Source: an uncultured Collinsella sp. (GTDB lineage: Bacteria; Actinomycetota; Coriobacteriia; Coriobacteriales; Coriobacteriaceae). Taken from it: a DNA stretch of 6,883 nt. The stretch lies in NCBI GenBank assembly GCA_934646965.1, contig CAKUEZ010000104.1, forward strand, positions 1 through 6,883. Reading direction: 5' to 3'. Numbering within the stretch: the stretch's first letter is position 1; every line of letters starts with the position of its first letter. Below, in pieces: positions 1-5,312 of the stretch. The translations under genes and the position numbers were made by a program. The notes under the pieces were generated by a model. It was not told the DNA's origin, ran no database searches, and saw only the letters and a list, made by a program, of their open reading frames with translations.

Positions 1-396
1 GGCTCAACGATCTTTACCATGGGCGGCGCCACGAGCGTTGACAAGGAATACCGCATTCCGTATTCCAGCTGGTGGCCGCAGGAGCTGCCGGATGAGCGCA
101 ACTTTGAGGAGGCACGGACAAAGCTCGATAGCGTGGGCTGGAAGGTCGACTACGTGGTTACCCACACCTGCTCCACGCGCATGCTCTCGCCCACGCTCTA
201 TCCGGCGCCCGGTTGGGATTGCCCCGGCGTTGATCGACTTACGACATTTTTCGATGAGCTGGAAGATCGCTTGGACTACAAGCGCTGGTACTACGGCCAT
301 TTTCATCGCGACGCCAACCCGGCCGAGCGCCACACCGTGCTCTACGACTGCATCGTTCGCTTGGGTGACGAACTCCAGCCCTGGGATGTTGCGTAG
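1..396 (+). CDS. Metallophosphoesterase (calcineurin-like), C-terminal part
   Basis: The frame is open from the first base to a TAG at 394-396, giving 131 residues of a protein whose start lies left of the window. The visible part has the second half of a calcineurin-like metallophosphoesterase site. A GGATSVDKEYR stretch lies near residues 8-18 and is followed by SWWP. A metal-ligand histidine is in VVTH at residue 55, and the signature GHFH is at 99-102, which in this superfamily supplies two more metal/phosphate ligands. The GGA-SVDK...WWP pattern is familiar from small bacterial Ser/Thr-phosphatase-like proteins. The family hydrolyses phosphomono- or phosphodiesters with a dinuclear metal centre; the substrate here cannot be told. 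The N-terminal DxH and GDxxD/GNH motifs are outside the window. The ATG at 19 is an internal methionine, because coding similarity begins before it. It is convergent with gluQ. Confidence 0.85.
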   Translation, partial: GSTIFTMGGATSVDKEYRIPYSSWWPQELPDERNFEEARTKLDSVGWKVDYVVTHTCSTRMLSPTLYPAPGWDCPGVDRLTTFFDELEDRLDYKRWYYGHFHRDANPAERHTVLYDCIVRLGDELQPWDVA

Positions 397-411
397 CGGC
401 AAGGTGTTTGG

Positions 412-1428
412 CTACTCAGCCGTTACAGTGATGTTCTCCCTATGTGCGCGGATGACATCCCAGCTAAAGTGCTCGACCAGCTGCTCGGCAGAGCGCGGCA
501 TGGTGTCCGGCGCGATGCCTGTTTGTCCGGCGAGCCAGCCCAGCAGCGCTTCGGGCGTGCCAAAGCGGGCGCGGAGTTCGCCTAGGTCCAGATCGCGGTC
601 GCGCTTGGAAAGGCGGCGCCCGTCCGGTGACATGAGCAGCGGAATGTGTGCGTAGCGCGGCGTGGGCAGCCCCAGTAGATGCTGCAGGTAAATCTGGCGC
701 GGCGTGGACCCCAGCAGGTCGCATCCGCGCACGACCTCGGTGACGCCCATGGCGGCGTCGTCGACCACCACGGCCAGCTGGTATGCAAACACGCCGTCGC
801 TGCGACGCACCAAAAAGTCGCCGCACTCGGTGGCGAGCGCCTCGCATTGGGCTCCGTATGTGCGGTCCACGAATTCGACCACATCGTCTGCGAGATCGTC
901 GACGGTGGGTACGCGCAGGCGCGTGGCCGGGGCACGCAGGGCGCTGCGGCGGGCGACCTCTTCGACCGAAAGACCTCGACAGGCGCCACGGTAGATGGGC
1001 GTACCGTCGCTGGCGTGCGGTGCGCTCGCGGCGTGGAGCTCGGCGCGCGTGCAGAAGCAGGGGTAGGTGAGGCCGGCGTTTTGCAGCTGGCGCAAGGCAT
1101 TCTCGTACAGGTCCAGGCGATCGTGCTGGTAGTAGGGACCTTCGTCCCACTCCAGCCCCAGCCAGGCTAGGTCGTCGATGAGCTGGGCGGCAAGTTCCGG
1201 GCGCTTGCAGCGATCGTCCAGATCCTCGATGCGCAGCACGATGCTGCCGCCCTGGCTGCGGGCCGAAAGCCACGAGCACAGACAGCTGAACACGTTGCCC
1301 AGGTGCATGCGGCCCGATGGCGACGGGGCAAAGCGCCCCACGACGGGCGCGGGCGCGGGAACGAAGGCGGGCTGCGTCGTTGGCGCGTCCGCGGCGGGCG
1401 TTGCTATGTTGCGTGCTTTGATATCCAT
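412..1428 (-). CDS. gluQ: Glutamyl-Q tRNA(Asp) synthetase GluQRS
   Basis: This 338-residue protein matches the catalytic half of a class I glutamyl-tRNA synthetase and lacks the anticodon-binding domain, as GluQRS (YadB) proteins do. The family activates glutamate with ATP and attaches it to the queuosine base at position 34 of tRNA-Asp. Visible landmarks are RFAPSPSGRMHLGN at 32-45, with HLGN as the HIGH-type motif; RIEDLD at 66-71, a glutamate-site region; and RLSKR at 272-276 as the KMSKS-type loop. The GluQRS zinc site Cys-x-Cys...Tyr-x3-Cys is present as C124, C126, Y146 and C150. Residues 1-29 are an Ala/Pro-rich extension rather than part of the fold. The only nearby ATG that keeps the motif block is at 1428. 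It has no Shine-Dalgarno sequence but a TATACT box just upstream, suggesting a leaderless message. The alternative, a truncated GluRS, is disfavoured by the intact zinc site and natural length. The activity presumes a queuosine supply, which the window does not show. Confidence 0.93.
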   Translation of the reverse strand: MDIKARNIATPAADAPTTQPAFVPAPAPVVGRFAPSPSGRMHLGNVFSCLCSWLSARSQGGSIVLRIEDLDDRCKRPELAAQLIDDLAWLGLEWDEGPYYQHDRLDLYENALRQLQNAGLTYPCFCTRAELHAASAPHASDGTPIYRGACRGLSVEEVARRSALRAPATRLRVPTVDDLADDVVEFVDRTYGAQCEALATECGDFLVRRSDGVFAYQLAVVVDDAAMGVTEVVRGCDLLGSTPRQIYLQHLLGLPTPRYAHIPLLMSPDGRRLSKRDRDLDLGELRARFGTPEALLGWLAGQTGIAPDTMPRSAEQLVEHFSWDVIRAHRENITVTAE

Positions 1429-1435
1429 GCGGACG

Positions 1436-1441
1436 AGTATA
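1436..1441 (-). promoter_or_regulatory. Putative -10 box of gluQ, near-leaderless
   Basis: Read on the minus strand, TATACT ends seven bases before the gluQ ATG. Initiation about seven bases past a -10 box would fall at or next to the A of the start codon. The bases between are CGTCCGC, with no purine-rich ribosome site. The -35 position (about 1459-1464, AGCGTC) is a poor match, so the promoter call rests on the -10 alone. Confidence 0.4.
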
Positions 1442-1561
1442 GCGCGGGAGGTGGGGGAGACGCTGCCTCGGCTCGCAGGTTGGCGCGGCCACGCATTGCG
1501 TGAGGCGGACTACCGGCTCGACGGCTCAATTGTTGCCAACCAATTGGACCCTTTAACGACA

Positions 1562-1597
1562 GAAACCCCGGCAGCTCTTCGCAACTGCCGGGGTTTC
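1562..1597. terminator. Perfect 13-bp stem hairpin, terminator-like, orphan
   Basis: GAAACCCCGGCAG at 1562-1574 pairs perfectly with CTGCCGGGGTTTC at 1585-1597 around a 10-base loop. The GC-rich core flanked by AAA/TTT inside the stem resembles a bidirectional intrinsic terminator, but neither side continues into a clean T run. It lies between two divergently transcribed genes, upstream of both, so no annotated gene ends here. It could end an unseen small RNA, be left over from a lost gene, or act in a long 5' leader. Confidence 0.5.
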
Positions 1598-1779
1598 CGC
1601 GGAAAAGGGGGACATGATCCTAGAGCGAACGGCAAAGGGGAAAACCGTTTTCGCTCAACTGCTTTATGCCCCTCGTTCGTCGGCTCAATCAGCGCATGCC
1701 GCAGCCACACAAAGCCGCTACACCTGTGACGGAGCTGTGAAGTGGTATTTATTGCTGGTGCGAGACTCGGCCAAAGAGT

Positions 1780-1837
1780 GTCCCCAGCGACTAGTCGTTT
1801 AAGAACGTCCAATGACTAATCCAAGGAACGTCCCCAA
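1780..1837. repeat. Palindromic repeat units (GTCCCCARCGACTAGTCGTT family), copy cluster 1
   Basis: Bases 1780-1799 match 19 of 20 bases with 4336-4355 and contain the self-complementary core CGACTAGTCG. A degenerate second unit (GTCC, AATGACTAATCC, AAGGAAC) follows, and AGGAACGTCCCCAA at 1824-1837 is identical to 4330-4343. The units repeat at roughly 23-27 bp. The same family therefore sits on both sides of the DUF2207 gene. It appears non-coding, and its function is unknown. Confidence 0.75.
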
Positions 1838-1851
1838 GTGCCGGGCTTGGG

Positions 1852-1867
1852 TGGGACTTTTGTCCCA
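1852..1867. repeat. Short inverted repeat TGGGAC-TTTT-GTCCCA
   Basis: A 6-bp stem with a four-T loop lies about 90 bp before the DUF2207 start codon. TTGTCCCA at 1860-1867 recurs in the opposite orientation as TGGGACAA at 1915-1922. This spacing could suit an operator pair or a small leader hairpin; nothing identifies a regulator. Confidence 0.35.
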
Positions 1868-1944
1868 TTTGACGTCCCGTTGGCCCAGATATTCGCCATC
1901 TATGTCTGCAAACGTGGGACAATGGCGATGTCGGTACCACAGAT

Positions 1945-1950
1945 AAAGGA
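1945..1950 (+). promoter_or_regulatory. Ribosome binding site that sets the DUF2207 start
   Basis: AAAGGA is followed by seven bases and the ATG at 1958. The same open frame extends upstream to ATGs at 1922 and 1928 and a GTG at 1838, but those have weaker sites, and the extension would translate the repeat-bearing DNA. The 1958 start also places a textbook signal peptide at the N terminus. Confidence 0.7.
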
Positions 1951-1957
1951 TGTGCCT

Positions 1958-3898
1958 ATGAACGCCCCCGTTGCCAAAACCTGTCGGCAGCGCCGCCTAT
2001 TCGCGCGATTCGCTTCCGTCTGCGCGCTCGTCGCGCTTGCGTTGTTGCTGCTGCCCGCCGCCGCGCACGCCGACGGTTACTCCATGAGCCAAACTTACAT
2101 CGGTGCCACAGTCGAGGCCGACGGCTCGCTGACCGTTGTTGAGGGACGCCAGTTTGATTTCGACGATGACATCAACGGTGTGTTCTGGGATATCAATACG
2201 GGTTCCAATCAGCAGGGCGGCTCGGTGGGCGTCGATGTGCTGAGCGTCGAGGAAGACGACACTGCGTTTAACAAGGTCGATAACGCAAACAAGGGCGACC
2301 GCGGCGTCTACACCGTGGAACAGTCCGACGACGGCGTAAGGATCAAGGTGTTCAGCCCCCACGAGAGCGGCGACAGCGCGATCTTTTACGTGAGCTACAC
2401 CATGACCGGTGCGGTCATGAACTGGTCCGATACCGCTGAGCTCTACTGGAAGTTCGTCGGCGACGGTTGGTCTGCCGATTCCGATGACGTCGAGATGGAA
2501 GTCTACTTCGCAAACGCCGCCGCTGGGACGGCGGCCGTCAAGGGCGACAACTTCCGTGCGTGGGGCCACGGCCCGCTCACAGGCGACGTGTCGCTCGACG
2601 CTGACGAGCCTATGGTCACCTATGCCATTCCCTGCGTGCATCAGGGCGAGTTTGCCGAGGCACGCGTGGTCTTTCCCAGCGATTGGGTGCCGCAACTTGC
2701 CGCCTCGAGCGAGGATCGCATGTCGACAATTCTGAGCGAAGAGAAGGCGTGGGCCGAGGAGGCCAATGCCCGCCGCGCCCACGCACGCATGATCGCCAAC
2801 GTGCTTGCTGTGGTAAGCGTTATCGCAGCTGTGGCCTTTACCGGCACAATCGTTGTGCTCAAGCTGCGCAAGCGCAAGCCCAAGCCGCTTTTCCAGGACG
2901 AGTATTTCCGCGACGTGCCCTCGGCCGACCATCCCGCCGTGCTTTCGGCCCTTATGAGCTGGAACGAGGTGCCCGACCAGGCATATATCGCCACGCTCAT
3001 GAAGCTCACCGACGACCGCGTGATCAAGCTCGAGCAGGCGACCGAGACCAAGAAGAAGGGCCTGCTGAAGCGCGAAAAAGAAGAGCAGACGTACCGCGTG
3101 ACGGTGAGCGAGACGGGCTGGAAGTCGGCCATGGGCATTGACCACATGGTGCTCAAGGTATTTTTTGCCGGCGTTAAGCCCGACGAGAACGGCGATCGCT
3201 CGCGCACGTTTGACGAGCTGCAGCACTACGTCAAACAGCACGCTACGCCTGTGGGCGACAAGCTCGAGGACTATCAGGATGCCGTTAAGGGCAAGCTGGC
3301 CGATAGCGAGTACGTTGCCTCGGACGGCATTGTCGCGATGGTGTTTTGCCTGGTCCTTGGCATCTTGGTTGCCTTTATTCCCGTGGGATCCATCTTCTTT
3401 ACCGACGGTGCTACGGCGAACATTGTCGCTGCGGTTATCTCGGTGCCGATCGTGCTGGTGGGCATTGGCGTTGGCCTTACCTTCCGCCGCTTTACGCCGG
3501 AGGGTGCCGAGGTGGCGGCCCGTTGCAAGGCTCTTAAGCATTGGCTCGAGGACTTCACGCGCCTCAAGGAAGCCGTTCCCGGCGATCTGGTCCTGTGGAA
3601 TAAACTACTGGTGATGGGCGCGGCGCTGGGCGTTTCGAAGGAAGTCCTGCGTCAGCTTGCCGAGGCTGTTCCTCCCGAGGTGCGCGAGGCCGACGGCTTC
3701 TACGACAATTACCCCTGCTACTGGTGGTACTACCATCATTACGGCAACGAGTCGCCGATGGATTCGTTTGACGGCGTGTATCACGAGAGCATCCGTGAGC
3801 TGGCGTCGAGCTCGGACAGCTCCGGTGGCGGCGGTGGCGGCGGCTTCTCTGGCGGAGGCGGAGGCGGCGCCGGCGGAGGCGGCGGCGGAACGTTCTAG
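1958..3898 (+). CDS. DUF2207 domain-containing membrane protein with polyglycine tail
   Basis: From the ATG at 1958 the product is 646 residues. Residues 1-38 form a signal peptide: basic KTCRQRR, a long Leu/Ala/Val core, then AHA before Asp39. Residues 39 to about 270 are an acidic, Gly/Asp-rich extracytoplasmic domain, matching the N-terminal part of DUF2207. A membrane segment at about 280-302 is followed by LKLRKRKPKP, so the next part is cytoplasmic by the positive-inside rule. That part has HPAVLSALMSWNEVPDQAYIATLMKL (start near 325), typical of the family. A hairpin of two membrane segments (about 457-480 and 487-509) leads to RRFTPEGAEVAARCKALKHWLEDF and LWNKLLVMGAALGVSKEVLRQL, again characteristic. 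The end is glycine-rich (623-644) and closes with TF. DUF2207 proteins have no established biochemical function; a cell-envelope role is only inference. The gene stands alone and is followed by its own terminator. The frame can be extended upstream to 1838, but the ribosome site and signal peptide favour 1958. Confidence 0.9.
   Translation: MNAPVAKTCRQRRLFARFASVCALVALALLLLPAAAHADGYSMSQTYIGATVEADGSLTVVEGRQFDFDDDINGVFWDINTGSNQQGGSVGVDVLSVEEDDTAFNKVDNANKGDRGVYTVEQSDDGVRIKVFSPHESGDSAIFYVSYTMTGAVMNWSDTAELYWKFVGDGWSADSDDVEMEVYFANAAAGTAAVKGDNFRAWGHGPLTGDVSLDADEPMVTYAIPCVHQGEFAEARVVFPSDWVPQLAASSEDRMSTILSEEKAWAEEANARRAHARMIANVLAVVSVIAAVAFTGTIVVLKLRKRKPKPLFQDEYFRDVPSADHPAVLSALMSWNEVPDQAYIATLMKLTDDRVIKLEQATETKKKGLLKREKEEQTYRVTVSETGWKSAMGIDHMVLKVFFAGVKPDENGDRSRTFDELQHYVKQHATPVGDKLEDYQDAVKGKLADSEYVASDGIVAMVFCLVLGILVAFIPVGSIFFTDGATANIVAAVISVPIVLVGIGVGLTFRRFTPEGAEVAARCKALKHWLEDFTRLKEAVPGDLVLWNKLLVMGAALGVSKEVLRQLAEAVPPEVREADGFYDNYPCYWWYYHHYGNESPMDSFDGVYHESIRELASSSDSSGGGGGGGFSGGGGGGAGGGGGGTF
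3824..3889 (+). repeat. Low-complexity GGC/GGA/GGT tract coding the polyglycine tail
   Basis: Twenty-two codons encode glycine interrupted only by one Phe-Ser pair and one Ala. The codons alternate between GGC, GGA and GGT instead of repeating one triplet, which suggests selection for glycine rather than simple slippage. Similar glycine-rich ends are common in DUF2207 and TPM-domain proteins. Confidence 0.85.
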
Positions 3899-3912
3899 CG
3901 AGCGCAAATTAT

Positions 3913-3962
3913 GGGATGGGTCTTCCCCGGCGGCTGTTGGCGGAAGATCCATCCCACTTTTA
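3913..3962 (+). terminator. Intrinsic terminator of the DUF2207 gene
   Basis: GGGATGGGTCTTCC at 3913-3926 pairs with GGAAGATCCATCCC at 3942-3955: 14 pairs with a single G-U. The loop is 15 bases and is followed by ACTTTTAT. It starts 14 bp after the stop codon, as expected for a rho-independent terminator on the plus strand. Confidence 0.85.
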
Positions 3963-4012
3963 TGAGTCGAAATGGGCCGCTCTTTCCGCTGCAGACCTCC
4001 GCGCAAGGGGCG

Positions 4013-4242
4013 GTGGGCAAAAAATGCCAAATATGAGTACTGTTGCCATTATAGTCACATATGTTTGCAGAAAATAATGGGCTTCTAATGAGAATATCTC
4101 TCGTTAGGAGCCCATATTATTGAACATCTGAGGAGATACGTCAGCTCGTATGGCTGACTGCCATGCCTGAGAGCCTCAAAAATGCCCCAAACCGCTGCTA
4201 CTAAAAAGGTAACAGTACTCATATTTGATGTTTTTTGCCCAC
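4013..4242. mobile_element. MITE-like element with 35-bp imperfect terminal inverted repeats
   Basis: The left end (4013-4047), beginning GTGGGCAAAAAA, is the reverse complement of the right end (4208-4242), finishing TTTTTTGCCCAC, in 31 of 35 positions. Three of the mismatches are adjacent (TGC against CAT) and one is a G/A near the inner end. The 230-bp body is visibly AT-richer than the flanking genes and holds a strong internal hairpin at 4077-4115 and a 6-bp one at 4140-4158 (GTCAGC/GCTGAC). There is no transposase frame. No clear target-site duplication is visible at either candidate boundary, so mobility is inferred only from the terminal repeats and composition. It could instead be a structured RNA or a fixed repeat family. 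Confidence 0.6.
4077..4115 (+). repeat. 17-bp stem hairpin inside the MITE-like element
   Basis: Bases 4077-4093 (ATGGGCTTCTAATGAGA) pair with 4099-4115 (TCTCGTTAGGAGCCCAT) around a five-base loop. The two non-Watson-Crick positions, 4084 with 4108 and 4089 with 4103, are U-G pairs if the plus strand is transcribed. On the minus strand they would be A-C mismatches. This favours an RNA made from the plus strand, if the hairpin acts as RNA. Confidence 0.7.
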
Positions 4243-4270
4243 AGCCATTTGCAAACCCCCTATATAGCGA

Positions 4271-4377
4271 CCCCAACGAGGCCCTTGACGGCCGTTTTAA
4301 TCAAGACTGTCCCCAACGACCAGCCATTTAGGAACGTCCCCAACGACTAGTCGTTGGGGACGTTCCTAAATGGCTGG
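4271..4377. repeat. CCCCAACGA direct repeats ending in a perfect 58-bp palindrome, copy cluster 2
   Basis: CCCCAACGA occurs at 4271-4279, 4311-4319 and 4338-4346, and inverted at 4351-4359. Bases 4320-4377 are perfectly self-complementary: 29-bp arms with no spacer, centred on ACTAGT at 4346-4351. The palindrome begins 16 bp past the GNAT stop codon on that gene's downstream side. It has no following T run, so it is not a standard terminator. The family is the same as at 1780-1837. As a REP-like or site-specific DNA element its role is unknown. Confidence 0.85.
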
Positions 4378-4393
4378 GTTGTGGCTGCTGGAT

Positions 4394-5035
4394 TTACGCG
4401 GTCAGGTCCAACTCGTAGAGGAAGCTCTCGCGGGGCATATTGTGACGGCGTTCTTCGCGGCTGGCGCGGTGCGTTGCCGCGCGCTTAAACCCGTGCAGCT
4501 CGTAGAACTTCCACGAGCAGTTGGAATCGGTGTACAGGTGCGCGCTGGTCGCCCCGCGCGAAGAGAGGTGCGAGATTGCAGCGTCAAGCAGCACCGTTCC
4601 CACGCCCAGGCCATGGACGTCAGGATCGACGGCAAGCAGGGTAACTTCATTGTTGCGTGGCAGCGGGCTGCTTTCGAGCAAGCGGTTGTTGGTTCGGATG
4701 GTGGCGCGCACAAACGAGAGGTACTCGGCGCACGCATTGGGCTCCAGCTCACGCATCTGCGACAGCAGCGCGCGCTCGGTATCCATCCAATGCTCGTTGA
4801 TAGTGACGCCAGAGTTCTGCCCTGCGCGCGCAAGCGCAATGCCGCGCGCCTCGCTATCAATCACGGCGACCTGCGAAAACGTCGACGACGAAAGGCAATA
4901 GGCAAGGTCGCAGGCGGCCTCGAGGCGGTTGTACTCATCGTTATCCGAGTTGTTGTGCCAAAGCTGCTGCAGAATCAGCGCGATGGCGTCGAAGTCTTCG
5001 GTATCAAATGGTCGGTAGAGAACCCGCGAGACCAT
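4394..5035 (-). CDS. GNAT family N-acetyltransferase
   Basis: The 213-residue product has the GNAT fold order. A YRPFDTEDFDAIALIL start (residues 7-22) fits strand 1/helix 1, and FSQVAVIDSEARGIALARAG (53-72) fits strands 2-3. EVTLLAVDPDVHGLGVGTVLLDAA (130-153) is motif A, the acetyl-CoA pyrophosphate loop, and LYTDSNCSWKFYELHGFKR (167-185) is motif B, with Y178 in the position of the usual general acid. In the loop HGLGVG the first position is His instead of the common Gln/Arg. About 50 mostly helical residues (78-128) sit between strand 3 and motif A, longer than in minimal GNATs. The family moves an acetyl group from acetyl-CoA to an amine; the substrate is unknown. The ATG at 5035 follows GAAAGAGG four bases upstream, a good ribosome site. 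A promoter candidate lies at 5094-5121. It is divergent from purH. Confidence 0.88.
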   Translation of the reverse strand: MVSRVLYRPFDTEDFDAIALILQQLWHNNSDNDEYNRLEAACDLAYCLSSSTFSQVAVIDSEARGIALARAGQNSGVTINEHWMDTERALLSQMRELEPNACAEYLSFVRATIRTNNRLLESSPLPRNNEVTLLAVDPDVHGLGVGTVLLDAAISHLSSRGATSAHLYTDSNCSWKFYELHGFKRAATHRASREERRHNMPRESFLYELDLTA

Positions 5036-5093
5036 GGTGCCTCTTTCTTTTGCGGATGCATATCGAGCACAGTTCTACCACGCCATTGGCATC

Positions 5094-5121
5094 TAATTAT
5101 GGTGCCCTTGTGCTTCATCAA
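5094..5121 (-). promoter_or_regulatory. Candidate promoter of the GNAT gene
   Basis: On the minus strand TTGATG (5116-5121) and TAATTA (5094-5099) are 16 bp apart, giving a plausible sigma-70-type promoter with a leader of about 50 bases to the GNAT ATG. The TAATTA patch stands out as AT-rich within a GC-rich gap. Confidence 0.4.
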
Positions 5122-5301
5122 CTCACCGTGCCCGGTGCCGCGCTCAAACCCTCCGCTCGCAAGCTTTTTCTGCACATGCGAGCGTTGCGGGGTGCATCGT
5201 CGCGCTCGATGCGCTACATTGAATCAGTATTTCCATTGCCGCTGCGCGAGCGCTGCAGATCGACGTATCACCGACTCACAGAGCACGGCGGCGTACCAGA
5301 C

Positions 5302-5307
5302 AGGAGG
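5302..5307 (+). promoter_or_regulatory. Ribosome binding site of purH
   Basis: A perfect AGGAGG lies five bases before the ATG at 5313 and fixes the purH start. The 277-bp gap it shares with the GNAT gene shows no clear plus-strand promoter. A 6-bp hairpin, GCATCG/CGATGC at 5194-5212, is the only other structure noted there. Confidence 0.85.
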
Positions 5308-5312
5308 ACTGC

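Larger units (their letters stand above)
1429..1957. other. Divergent intergenic gap between gluQ and the DUF2207 gene
   Basis: These 529 bp separate two divergent genes. They hold the gluQ -10 box, the hairpin at 1562-1597, a weaker hairpin at 1623-1656 (GAGCGAACGG against CCGTTTTCGCTC, two bases bulged), the palindromic repeat units at 1780-1837, the GGGAC/GTCCC inverted repeat at 1852-1867 and the ribosome site at 1945-1950. Open frames here, such as a 100-codon one on the minus strand from 1812, cross the hairpin and repeats, show no recognisable protein character and have no good ribosome site; I take them as non-coding. I see no tRNA or recognisable riboswitch. A clear promoter for the DUF2207 gene was not found; TTGACG at 1869-1874 has no well-placed -10 partner. 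Confidence 0.6.
3899..4393. other. Gene-free island between the DUF2207 and GNAT genes
   Basis: These 495 bp contain the DUF2207 terminator, the MITE-like element at 4013-4242 and the direct repeats and palindrome at 4271-4377. The remaining pieces (about 3963-4012 and 4243-4270) show nothing I can assign. Open frames crossing the area, for example on the minus strand from 4030 or 4276, run through the terminator or the terminal repeats and are not supported as genes. Confidence 0.6.

Noticed and set aside
464..1492. 342-codon minus-strand frame overlapping gluQ
   Set aside because: Its composition is Arg/Pro/Ala-rich frame-shadow sequence; the other frame has all GluQRS motifs.
1510..1812. 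100-codon minus-strand frame in the gluQ/DUF2207 gap
   Set aside because: It crosses the 13-bp hairpin and the repeat units, has no good ribosome site and no protein-like pattern.
1780..1837. CRISPR-like array
   Set aside because: The units are degenerate, contiguous and lack unique spacers of constant length; there are no cas genes.
1838..1957. N-terminal extension of the DUF2207 protein from GTG 1838 or ATG 1922/1928
   Set aside because: The region overlaps repeat and inverted-repeat DNA; the ATG at 1958 has the better ribosome site and directly begins a normal signal peptide.
1997..3541. 514-codon minus-strand frame opposite the DUF2207 gene
   Set aside because: No domain or plausible composition; the plus strand has a signal peptide, membrane segments and family motifs.
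4320..4377. Palindrome as the intrinsic terminator of the GNAT gene
   Set aside because: Its position fits, but there is no loop and no T run after it in the minus direction, so a standard terminator call is not supported.
5036..5312. Possible ZTP (pfl) riboswitch or PurR box upstream of purH
   Set aside because: I looked for the conserved pfl segments (such as CCGCCT near the gene) and for PurBox-like CCGAAC sequence and saw neither.
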